From: an uncultured Clostridia bacterium
GTDB taxonomy: Bacteria > Bacillota > Clostridia > Christensenellales > CAG-138
DNA length: 13,210 bases
Assembly: GCA_937915925.1 (NCBI GenBank)
Contig: CALGGM010000097.1
Coordinates: 1-13,210 of the forward strand
Reading direction: 5' to 3'
The notes under the pieces were generated by a model. That model made no database searches. It was not told the DNA's origin and saw nothing but the letters and a program-made list of their open reading frames with translations. This document shows positions 7,906 through 12,852 of the stretch, in pieces. The first letter of the stretch is position 1, and each line of letters opens with the position of its first letter. The translations under genes were made by a program, and so were the position numbers.

Positions 7906-8081
7906 AACCGGGCATGGACGAAACCGTAACGGTAATCCATCACGAGCCTTACGAAAAACGCCGCCGAGCTTTCCGCGTTCCACGGCGCATCGATCGGCGT
8001 CGGAGTGATGATGATCGTCGCAAGCCTTCTGTGCAGATACGGCGCAGAGACTGCAGCGGAAAACGGAACCCCATCAAAAAG
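7906..8081 (+). other. Untranslated or unassigned spacer with a short open frame
   Basis: No supported gene lies here. A stop-free frame from 7936 to 8109 would read a small hydrophobic peptide with GASIGVGVMMIVASLL in the middle. It has no plausible start codon with a ribosome binding site, and it runs through the terminator stem at 8082-8116. It may be a gene remnant or chance. Confidence 0.4.
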
Positions 8082-8118
8082 AAGCCGCTCGGATCCTTCG
8101 AGGTTCTGAGCGGCTTTT
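8082..8118 (+). terminator. Rho-independent terminator, possibly bidirectional
   Basis: AAGCCGCTC (8082-8090) pairs perfectly with GAGCGGCTT (8108-8116). The interior extends the stem with one mismatch to a TTCG-type loop, and four T's end it on the plus strand. On the minus strand the same stem is followed by TTCTTTTT, so it could stop transcription in both directions. It lies about 175 bases after the stop codon of the NlpC/P60-like gene. Confidence 0.8.
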
Positions 8119-8173
8119 GCGTATTGCCCGGTTGAACGCATCCAATCGAAACAGGACGTTTTCACCATCCTGG

Positions 8174-8223
8174 CCCCTTGTGTAAAGGGGACTGTCGAGG
8201 CTTGCCGAGACTGGGGGATTGTC
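8174..8223 (+). repeat. CCCC-hairpin-CTGTC-hairpin-GGGGG intergenic element, left copy
   Basis: CCCCTT/AAGGGG forms a first small hairpin (8174-8190). ACTGTC with an imperfect stem-loop and ACTGGGGGATTG follow. A similar arrangement in the opposite orientation is at 10220-10260. The format resembles intergenic repeats common in clostridial genomes; I cannot name the family. Confidence 0.5.
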
Positions 8224-8225
8224 GC

Positions 8226-8397
8226 TCGGCTACAGCCGAATCTCGTTCCGAAGGAATATCGTGCCGAAGGCATATCGCGCCCGTCAGGGCATATCGCATT
8301 TATAAGACGATATTCTGCTGTCGCAGAACGATATGCTTGCTTTCACCAAGCACGATATGTCCGCTTGCGCGGACACGATATGCGGGCTGACGCCCGC
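8226..8397. repeat. Array of eight short hairpins with ATATCG/CGATAT linkers
   Basis: Eight small palindromes with unrelated stems are strung together at near-regular spacing. Left half: TCGGC-TACA-GCCGA (8226-8239), TTCC-GAA-GGAA (8246-8256), TGCC-GAA-GGCA (8262-8272), GCCC-GTCA-GGGC (8279-8290), each followed by ATATCG or a near match. Right half: TTCTGC-TGTC-GCAGAA (8313-8328), GCTTG/CAAGC (8335-8351), GTCCGC-TTGC-GCGGAC (8359-8374), GCGGGC-TGAC-GCCCGC (8382-8397), each preceded by CGATAT. The linker therefore flips to its reverse complement at about 8300, making the whole array roughly symmetric. No open frame, T-run or promoter explains it. The function is unknown. Confidence 0.85.
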
Positions 8398-8409
8398 GCA
8401 AACCTTTCC

Positions 8410-8437
8410 GGGACGCCGGGGTCGGCGTCCCCTACAA
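8410..8437 (-). repeat. GTAGGGG-hairpin element, copy 1
   Basis: On the minus strand, TTGTAGGGG runs into a perfect 8-bp stem, GGGACGCC/GGCGTCCC, with a six-base loop. The same format with other stem sequences recurs at 10275-10298 and 10468-10494 on the plus strand. Confidence 0.65.
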
Positions 8438-8492
8438 TTCGTTTATGCAAGCATGGGCTCCCTGCCCTGTAAGGACGGCCGTCGCTCGTTCG

Positions 8493-8520
8493 CATACCCT
8501 GTGTCTACACAGGGGGTATG
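8493..8520. repeat. Hairpin abutting the end of the LRR gene
   Basis: CATACCCTGTGT pairs with ACACAGGG-GG-TATG, a 12-bp stem with a two-G bulge and a two-base loop. It ends two bases from the stop codon of the LRR gene. It may act as that gene's 3' end stabiliser or terminator, but no T-run follows on the minus strand. Confidence 0.5.
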
Positions 8521-8521
8521 T

Positions 8522-10111
8522 TCAGCGGTACCTTGTCGGGGGCACGGAATAGGAGCGAATGTGCAGCATGTCGTAGCAAAGCTGTTCGCGCAGCAGGCGG
8601 TAGCGCGGCGTATAGTTGTCCACGTACGCGCCGTAGTAGCGCCAGCCTGGACCGGTGGGATTGTAGGCGGTGTCGTCCACCTCGCAGTCGGGGAGGAGCC
8701 TGCGCACGTCCGCGATCTGCGATTCGGGGATCGGGTTCCGCGACAGCCACAGCCGTTCGAGCTTGTTGAGCCCGTACAGCGGCGTGATGTCGGAGATCTG
8801 ATTGCGGGAGATGTTCAGATGCTGCAGGTTCGTGCAGCCCGCAAGCGCGGAAATATCCGTGATCTTGCAGCTGAACAGCTCGCAGTATTCGAGCTTCGGG
8901 CAGTTCTTGAGCGCGGAAATATCCTGCGTTTCGCCGACGGCAAGGATCAGCACCTCGAGGTTCGGCATGTAGCCGCAAAAATACGCGTCGGTGATGCGGT
9001 TGTGTCCGAGGTCGAGGTACTTGACGTCGTTGCAGTAGATGAGCGGCTTCGTGTCCTTGTCATAGAGCCGTTCGAGGTCGGTGTTGTCCGAGAAGCGGAT
9101 CATGATCACGTCGGTCATGCAGGTGTAGAAATTCAGGAAGATCCGCCAGACAATGTGCCGCTCCGGAAACTCGCTGCGCAGCTCCGCCATCTGCTCGTCC
9201 GGGATCTCGCAGTATTCGAATTCCACGCGGGTCGTATGCTTGAGATAGCTTAGGATCCTTCGCACGTCGTCCACGCGCCGGCTCAGATCGATGTGCCGGA
9301 AGGCGACCGTCTCGTCGGTCAGCCGGAAGGTCGAATTGAACACGGTCGCCGTGTAGTCGATGCTCAGCGACGGAAATTTCAGCGCGATCGCCCCCGCCTG
9401 ATCGATCGACCATTTGGAGCGTCCGACCTTCGGATCGAGCCGCACGCGTTCAAGCGCGGGCAGCGCCGAAAGCGCGGCGACCGCCTCATCCGCCTGCTCG
9501 GGCGGGACGGCGGACAGGTCGAGCTCGGTCTGTTCGCTCGTCGCGGTCATCCCGCAAAACGACGCCGTGTAGGTAAGCTTTGTACTCGGAAGCGCGGCAA
9601 GGAGCGCCGTCGCGTCCTCCGGCGCGATCGGGTTTTCCACGGTCAGCTCCGCAAGCGAAGGAAGATAGGACAGAAGCTGAATGTCGACGGGATCGGAAAG
9701 GGTCAGCACCTCCGTGTCGCCCGGCACGTCCGCATCCGCGATCCGCACCGTGTAGCGCACGTCCACGTCCGGGTGCGCTTCGCGGAAGGCTGCGATCTCG
9801 GCATAGCAATCGCTGCCGGACAGATCGACCGCAGCGAGCGCAGGGAAGCGGTCAAGGATCGCGATCTCCTCCGCGTTCAGAACAAGCGTCAGCGCCGTCT
9901 CCTCGCCGGTGAACGTCTCGCCGCCGAGAAAGATCGGCTCCGGCGTCGGAACGGGCGTCGGGATCGGGGTGGGAGAGGGCGTTTCGATGGGCGTTTCGCT
10001 CGGCGCCTCGGTCGGATCGGCAAAAACCGTCTCCGACGCGGCACGGCAGCCGAGCGCCGTCACCGCGGCGCAAAGGGCGATCAGTATGAACAAACGCAGT
10101 CTGCGCTGCAT
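8522..10111 (-). CDS. Leucine-rich-repeat surface lipoprotein with N-terminal degenerate repeats
   Basis: A 529-residue surface protein, probably a lipoprotein: an Arg-rich start, a hydrophobic stretch, then TALGC with Cys22, an acceptable but not perfect lipobox. A Pro-Thr-Glu linker spans about 32-60. Residues 81-343 contain four degenerate repeats of 61-76 residues (81-141, 142-204, 205-280, 281-343), each with an LxxLPxL-like strand, a helix ending in FP or LP, and usually a YT strand. From about 362 to 475 there are internalin-like LRRs (LDLGHNRITD, LNISRNQISDITPL, LWLSRNPI). A Tyr/Arg-rich C-terminal tail follows. The start at 10111 is set by GGAGG seven bases upstream; an in-frame ATG 17 codons earlier lies within the promoter. 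LRRs suggest binding to proteins or glycans, but no ligand can be read. Both sides are repeat-rich, non-coding DNA. Confidence 0.82.
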   Translation of the reverse strand: MQRRLRLFILIALCAAVTALGCRAASETVFADPTEAPSETPIETPSPTPIPTPVPTPEPIFLGGETFTGEETALTLVLNAEEIAILDRFPALAAVDLSGSDCYAEIAAFREAHPDVDVRYTVRIADADVPGDTEVLTLSDPVDIQLLSYLPSLAELTVENPIAPEDATALLAALPSTKLTYTASFCGMTATSEQTELDLSAVPPEQADEAVAALSALPALERVRLDPKVGRSKWSIDQAGAIALKFPSLSIDYTATVFNSTFRLTDETVAFRHIDLSRRVDDVRRILSYLKHTTRVEFEYCEIPDEQMAELRSEFPERHIVWRIFLNFYTCMTDVIMIRFSDNTDLERLYDKDTKPLIYCNDVKYLDLGHNRITDAYFCGYMPNLEVLILAVGETQDISALKNCPKLEYCELFSCKITDISALAGCTNLQHLNISRNQISDITPLYGLNKLERLWLSRNPIPESQIADVRRLLPDCEVDDTAYNPTGPGWRYYGAYVDNYTPRYRLLREQLCYDMLHIRSYSVPPTRYR

Positions 10112-10152
10112 AAGGCTTCCTCCCTGAGGGGCATCGGTCCCCCATACCGAAT

Positions 10153-10182
10153 ATTTTAGCATCCACGGAAAGGCTCTGTCAA
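10153..10182 (-). promoter_or_regulatory. Promoter of the LRR lipoprotein gene
   Basis: On the minus strand, a perfect TTGACA (10177-10182), an 18-base spacer and TAAAAT (10153-10158), with TGC directly before the -10 box. The leader is about 35 bases. One of the strongest promoter matches in the window. Confidence 0.8.
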
Positions 10183-10219
10183 TATTCGCCTGCCTTCGGC
10201 AAAGAAAACAGGGATGGGC

Positions 10220-10260
10220 AACCCCTCCGCCGACTTATCGGTCGGCACCGACAGGGGGAG
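10220..10260 (-). repeat. CCCC-hairpin-GGGG intergenic element, right copy
   Basis: On the minus strand it reads CTCCCCCTGTCGG, then a 6-bp stem GCCGAC/GTCGGC (10229-10234 with 10241-10246), then GGAGGGGTTG. CCCCT/AGGGG can close it from outside. It resembles the plus-strand copy at 8174-8223 in its CTGTC start and GGGGxTTG end. Confidence 0.5.
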
Positions 10261-10274
10261 CTCGGTATGAAACC

Positions 10275-10298
10275 GTAGGGGCGGATCGCATCCGCCCG
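10275..10298 (+). repeat. GTAGGGG-hairpin element, copy 2
   Basis: GTAGGGG leads into GGGCGGAT (10279-10286), loop CGC, and ATCCGCCC (10290-10297), then G. It is a perfect 8-bp stem with the same frame as copies 1 and 3 but a different stem sequence. Confidence 0.7.
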
Positions 10299-10307
10299 CG
10301 TAACGAT

Positions 10308-10324
10308 CCCCTTTATTCAAGGGG
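10308..10324. repeat. CCCCTT/AAGGGG small hairpin
   Basis: CCCCTT-TATTC-AAGGGG. The stem is identical to the first hairpin of the element at 8174-8190 with a different loop, so it is probably a further piece of that family. Confidence 0.45.
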
Positions 10325-10326
10325 GC

Positions 10327-10461
10327 AGGGAGGAGAAAAGAGAAGAGAGAAGAGAGAAAAGAGAAAAGATAAAGAAGGGTTTCCGTCGGAAACCCCTCCT
10401 GAACTCTTCACTCTTCTCTCTTCACTCTTCTCTCTTCACTCTTCTCTCTTCACTCTTCACT
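10327..10461. repeat. 7-bp minisatellite arranged as a purine/pyrimidine inverted repeat
   Basis: The left arm (10327-10376) is almost pure A/G with a 7-base period (GAGAAAA and GAGAAGA variants). The centre is a perfect 8-bp hairpin, GGGTTTCC-GTC-GGAAACCC (10377-10395). The right arm carries eight exact-length heptamers (A/T)CTCTTC from 10403 to 10458, then ACT. The arms are imperfect reverse complements, so one strand is purine-rich then pyrimidine-rich. No coding frame is supported. It lies between the LRR promoter and the hpf terminator. Confidence 0.85.
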
Positions 10462-10467
10462 ATTTCC

Positions 10468-10494
10468 GTAGGGGTCGTCGTCCTCGACGACCCG
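10468..10494 (+). repeat. GTAGGGG-hairpin element, copy 3
   Basis: GTAGGGG leads into GGGTCGTCG (10472-10480), loop TCCT, CGACGACCC (10485-10493), then G. It is a perfect 9-bp stem and the third copy of the format. Confidence 0.7.
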
Positions 10495-10507
10495 ATAAAA
10501 TACAATC

Positions 10508-10537
10508 AAAAAGGAGCCTCACAAGTGAAGCTCCTTT
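10508..10537 (-). terminator. Rho-independent terminator of hpf
   Basis: On the minus strand, AAAGGAGC/GCTCCTTT (10510-10517 with 10530-10537) encloses a second 4-bp stem after one mismatch and ends in five T's. It starts 12 bases beyond the hpf stop codon. Confidence 0.85.
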
Positions 10538-10549
10538 CTCGGGTGAAAC

Positions 10550-11071
10550 TCATAACGGCTCGATCAAACCGAAATTGCCGTCCTTACGCTTATAAAGAAC
10601 GTTGATCTCGTTCGTGTCCACGTTGCGGAATACGTAGAAGGCATGCCCCAAAAGTTCAAGCTGCAGCATGGCTTCTTCCTCGCTCATCGGCTTGACCGAG
10701 AACTGCTTCACACGGACGATCTGCGGTCCTTCGTCTTCTTCGTCGTCCTCTTCAAGGGGAAGATCGCGGAAGGCATCCTGGCGAAGTCCTTTCGCGAGAC
10801 GCGTGCGGTTATGCACGATCTGCTTTTCGAGCTTCTCCACGATGTTGTCGAGCGATGCATACATATCGCTCGAAACTTCCTCGCCGCGGATGATGCGACC
10901 CTCATGCGGGATCGTGACCTCGGCGATGTGGCGGTTCTTTTCGACGGAGAGAGTGACCTGTGCTTCGGTGTCCTGCGGGAAGTACCGATCCAATTTGGAA
11001 AGCTTCTTTTCTGCGACCTCGCGCATGTAATCGGAGATCTCCAAATTCTTGCCGGAAATAGAAATACGCAT
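10550..11071 (-). CDS. hpf: Ribosome hibernation promoting factor, long form
   Basis: Long-form HPF (RaiA/YvyD family), 173 residues. The protein binds the 30S decoding region and pairs ribosomes into inactive 100S dimers during slow growth or stress. The N-terminal domain (about 1-95) begins MRISISGKNLEISDYM and has the S30AE pattern with KLDRYF. A charged acidic linker (EEDDEEDEG) leads to the C-terminal dimerisation domain (about 120-173; VRVKQFSVKPMSEEEAMLQL ... NEINVLYKRKDGNFGLIEP), so it is complete. The start at 11071 is chosen because AAGGAG lies eight bases upstream; the in-frame ATG seven codons earlier would put that site inside the coding region. It has its own terminator and a likely promoter in the AT-rich leader. 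A structured RNA candidate lies upstream on the same strand. Confidence 0.95.
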   Translation of the reverse strand: MRISISGKNLEISDYMREVAEKKLSKLDRYFPQDTEAQVTLSVEKNRHIAEVTIPHEGRIIRGEEVSSDMYASLDNIVEKLEKQIVHNRTRLAKGLRQDAFRDLPLEEDDEEDEGPQIVRVKQFSVKPMSEEEAMLQLELLGHAFYVFRNVDTNEINVLYKRKDGNFGLIEPL

Positions 11072-11116
11072 ATGTTCCACTCCTTCTGACACGGGTATTG
11101 TGTTCGTGTCATCTAT

Positions 11117-11125
11117 ATATTACCA
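11117..11125 (-). promoter_or_regulatory. Possible extended -10 promoter of hpf
   Basis: On the minus strand, TGG-TAATAT (-10 at 11117-11122) lies about 45 bases before the hpf ATG. No good -35 box is 16-18 bases upstream, so the call rests on the extended -10 and the AT-rich setting. The rest of 11126-11310 is AT-rich with T- and A-runs and no gene. Confidence 0.4.
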
Positions 11126-11313
11126 TACTTTAGAGGAAAAAACCGCACTTTTTTCAAAAAAAGACAAAAAAGTTCATAAAGTTTCATTTTCGTCACATTT
11201 TTATGCCAAAACCTTAGTTCGCAGGCATCTTTTTTGAAAATTTTCGGAGAACAGGAAATCATTCACAATTCCAACACGTTTTTGACGCTTTTGGATGATA
11301 CACTTTGCTTGCA

Positions 11314-11521
11314 GGGTACAAGAAGACCCTGAGACAGCAAACCCTTCCCGACTGTCTAACCCACGATAACGCGCCGCCCCCTCGGCGCGTTATTCATTGG
11401 CGCTTCGCTTTCGCCGAAATCAGGGTTTCGGCGAGTTTTCACCGGCTGCCTATCGCCTCCAGCGTCCGAGCGGCAGCCGCTGCGAGGAGTCAGATGCACC
11501 GCGCATGCCGCTGCATCTGAC
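11314..11521 (-). ncRNA. Large structured RNA upstream of hpf, probable raiA RNA motif
   Basis: Six stems follow one another in 208 bases. Minus-strand order: GTCAGATGCA/TGCATCTGAC (11489-11498 with 11512-11521), CGGCTGCC/GGCAGCCG (11443-11450 with 11472-11479), TCGCCGAAA/TTTCGGCGA (11411-11419 with 11426-11434), ATAACGCGCCG/CGGCGCGTTAT (11366-11376 with 11383-11393), AGACAG/CTGTCT (11334-11339 with 11352-11357), CAGGGT/ACCCTG (11314-11319 with 11328-11333). The loop CCCTGA of the third stem (11420-11425) is complementary to TCAGGG (11329-11334), a possible pseudoknot. The raiA motif is known as a complex RNA of about 200 nt upstream of raiA/hpf genes in Firmicutes and Actinobacteria, which fits position, strand and size. 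I infer identity from context and form, not from a consensus match; a plus-strand RNA is the alternative. Confidence 0.6.
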
Positions 11522-11524
11522 GGT

Positions 11525-11833
11525 TTAATTGTTCTGACTCCGAGGACGGAGCTGCTCCATCAGGCGCATCATCTGAAAGAGCTTTTCCATGTCCGGCGCT
11601 TGCGCAGACTTCGATACGGGCGGCGGAGGCGGAGGAGGCGGAGGCGGCGCTGCGGGAACGGGGACGTTCAGCCGGTAGGCAAGCTGATCGATCAGATCGC
11701 GCGGCAGTAACGGTGCGAGCGCTTTGACATAGGCTTCCACGCCTGCACGGCCGTGCTCGTCGCGGACGGCTTCACCCAAGGTCACGGCACAGGACAGCGG
11801 GGACGGACCGGTTCGTTGCGGTTGTACGTTCAT
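11525..11833 (-). CDS. Small hypothetical protein with a polyproline run
   Basis: I do not recognise this 102-residue protein. It has no signal peptide or membrane segment. Residues 1 to about 55 look like a small helical domain (AVTLGEAVRDEHGRAGVEAYVKALAPLLP). An uninterrupted run of ten prolines (about 63-72) follows, then a Met-rich helix (MEKLFQMMRLMEQLRP) near the C terminus. The start at 11833 is fixed by AAGGAGG six bases upstream; two earlier in-frame ATGs would lie on or before that site. It is divergent from the small gene at 11912, with 78 bases between the two starts, and it lies just upstream of the structured RNA on the same strand, so the RNA could be made from the same transcript. 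The ribosome binding site and coding-like composition support a real gene. Confidence 0.6.
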   Translation of the reverse strand: MNVQPQRTGPSPLSCAVTLGEAVRDEHGRAGVEAYVKALAPLLPRDLIDQLAYRLNVPVPAAPPPPPPPPPPVSKSAQAPDMEKLFQMMRLMEQLRPRSQNN

Positions 11834-11911
11834 AGGCATCCTCCTTGTCTCATGGTATGCCGTCTGCACGATTTCGGTGCGCGGCGCATAGGATACGGTG
11901 AGGTGAATAGC

Positions 11912-12124
11912 ATGGATTTACACGATCAATACGAAGCATACCGCAATCAGACGAGTGACGAATTGATGGAAACACTGCTGAAGCTGACTGCGGAGCAGAA
12001 ACAGATGGGTGAAATGAGCGAAACGAAGATGGAGGAGATCTATCTCATGCTTGCGCCGATGCTGTCCGAACGGCAAAAAGCGCGCATGCGCGAGATCATT
12101 GCACGCCTGAACGCGCCGAATTGA
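11912..12124 (+). CDS. Small acidic/helical hypothetical protein
   Basis: A 70-residue soluble protein I do not recognise. It is predicted to be nearly all helical and highly charged, with Met-rich heptad-like patterns (DELMETLLKLTAEQKQMGEM, EEIYLMLAPMLSERQKARMR). The start is the ATG at 11912, with GAGGTG six bases before it; a longer in-frame extension to 11753 runs antisense through the neighbouring gene and is rejected. It is transcribed away from the polyproline protein. The two share a Met-rich helical style near their C termini, which hints at a functional pair, but this is only a resemblance. The gene ends about 30 bases before an inverted repeat that overlaps the secA promoter. Confidence 0.6.
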   Translation: MDLHDQYEAYRNQTSDELMETLLKLTAEQKQMGEMSETKMEEIYLMLAPMLSERQKARMREIIARLNAPN

Positions 12125-12155
12125 CAGCAAAGACGCAAAATCGTTGCGAAGCGTT

Positions 12156-12188
12156 CACAATCGTCCTCTTTTCAGGAGGGCGATTGTG
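12156..12188. promoter_or_regulatory. Long inverted repeat over the secA promoter
   Basis: CACAATCG (12156-12163) pairs with CGATTGTG (12181-12188), and the stem continues inward through T-G and CCTC/GAGG to 13 bp with a short T-rich loop. It covers the -35 box and spacer of the secA promoter. It could be a terminator for the small upstream gene, though no T-run follows, or an operator. Confidence 0.55.
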
Positions 12189-12197
12189 TGCTATAAT
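12169..12197 (+). promoter_or_regulatory. Promoter of secA
   Basis: A perfect TATAAT (12192-12197) with TGC just before it (extended -10), and TTTTCA (12169-12174) at 17 bases as a weak -35. The leader to the ATG at 12226 is about 22 bases and contains AGGAGA at 12215-12220. Confidence 0.75.
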
Positions 12198-12225
12198 CAA
12201 TTTACTATGTTTACAGGAGATTCTT

Positions 12226-12795
12226 ATGGGATTTTTGGACTGGCTGCTCGGAACGTCGAGCGAAAGCAAACTGAAAAAGCTCAACCCGAAGGTAAAGGAG
12301 ATCAACGCGCTCGAGCCGCAAATGCAGGCTTTGACGGACGAGCAGCTGCGGCATAAGACGGTTGAATTCAAAGAACGTCTGAAAAACGGCGAGACGCTGG
12401 ACGACCTGCTGGTCGAAGCGTTTGCCGCCGTGCGGGAAGCGGCAGTGCGCACCGTCGGCATGCGGCATTTCGATGTGCAGCTTCTCGGCGGCATGGTGCT
12501 GCATCAGGGCCGTATCGCCGAAATGAAGACGGGCGAAGGCAAAACGCTTGTGGCGACGCTTCCGGCGTACCTCAACGCCTTGGAGGGCGAGGGCGTGCAC
12601 ATCGTCACCGTCAACGATTACCTTGCCAAACGCGACGCGCAGTGGATGGGCAAGATCTATCGCTTCTTAGGACTCACAGTCGGGTGTATCGTGCACGATC
12701 TTGATTCCGACGAGCGCCGCGCAGCGTACCGCGCGGACATCACCTATGGCACCAACAACGAATTCGGCTTCGATTACCTGCGCGACAACATGGTG
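12226..12795 (+). CDS. secA: Preprotein translocase ATPase SecA, truncated after 190 residues
   Basis: SecA is the motor that pushes preproteins through SecYEG; the full protein is usually about 800-900 residues. Here the normal N terminus is present: MGFLDWLLG, the RHFDVQLLGG segment (80-89), the Walker A site MKTGEGKT (100-107), the VTVNDYLAKRDAQWM motif (from 128), and TYGTNNEFGFDYLRDNM (173-189). Homology ends at Val190 (codon ends 12795). The expected continuation toward the DEVD Walker B box is missing; the frame instead enters unrelated sequence and stops at 12973-12975. The start is set by AGGAGA five bases before the ATG. Since SecA is essential, the truncation most likely reflects a chimeric junction in the assembly rather than a living pseudogene. 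Confidence 0.93.
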
Positions 12796-12852
12796 ATCAC
12801 CGATGAACCGGGGATATATCTTCCAGGTAAGTTCGGTGTCAGAATCGAGGAT
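12787..12852 (+). pseudogene. Short fragment resembling a Xaa-Pro aminopeptidase (M24) motif
   Basis: Immediately after SecA, in the same frame, come ITDEPGIYLPGKFGVRIED. This closely matches the conserved metal-site region of M24 aminopeptidase P enzymes, where the pattern is close to (M)V-x-T-x-EPGIY-x-x-G-x-x-G-x-RIE, with the metal-ligand glutamates. About 20 residues are recognisable. The resemblance stops after RIED, and the frame then runs on without recognisable content to a stop at 12973. It is wedged between SecA and a molybdenum-hydroxylase fragment on the other strand. I read it as a small foreign piece in a chimeric junction; a chance match is possible but unlikely at this length. 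Confidence 0.6.

Noticed and set aside
8226..8397. CRISPR array
   Set aside because: The constant part is only about 6-9 bases and flips orientation midway; the variable parts are all palindromes of 11-17 bases, unlike spacers. No cas genes are present.
10403..10461. CRISPR or coding repeat in the CTCTTC tract
   Set aside because: Units of 7 bases without spacers; a simple minisatellite.
11072..11092. Start of hpf at the ATG at 11092
   Set aside because: The ribosome binding site AAGGAG would lie inside the coding region, and the family N terminus begins at MRISISG (11071).
11203..11237. ATGCC/GGCAT stem followed by T-run on the plus strand
   Set aside because: Five-base stem with a 16-base loop in AT-rich DNA, and no plus-strand gene upstream that would need it.
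11314..11360. TPP riboswitch, suggested by CTGAGA and ACCC on the plus strand
   Set aside because: The conserved second half of the THI box is absent, and no thiamine gene follows.
11298..11439. Plus-strand small RNA from TGATACACT (extended -10) to the stem at 11411-11434 followed by GTTTTC
   Set aside because: Possible, but the -35 is poor and the T-run short; the position upstream of hpf favours a minus-strand raiA-type RNA. Kept only as an alternative.
12121..12225. 35-residue N-terminal extension of SecA
   Set aside because: It would span the promoter and ribosome binding site of secA, and MGFLDWLLG is the expected N terminus.
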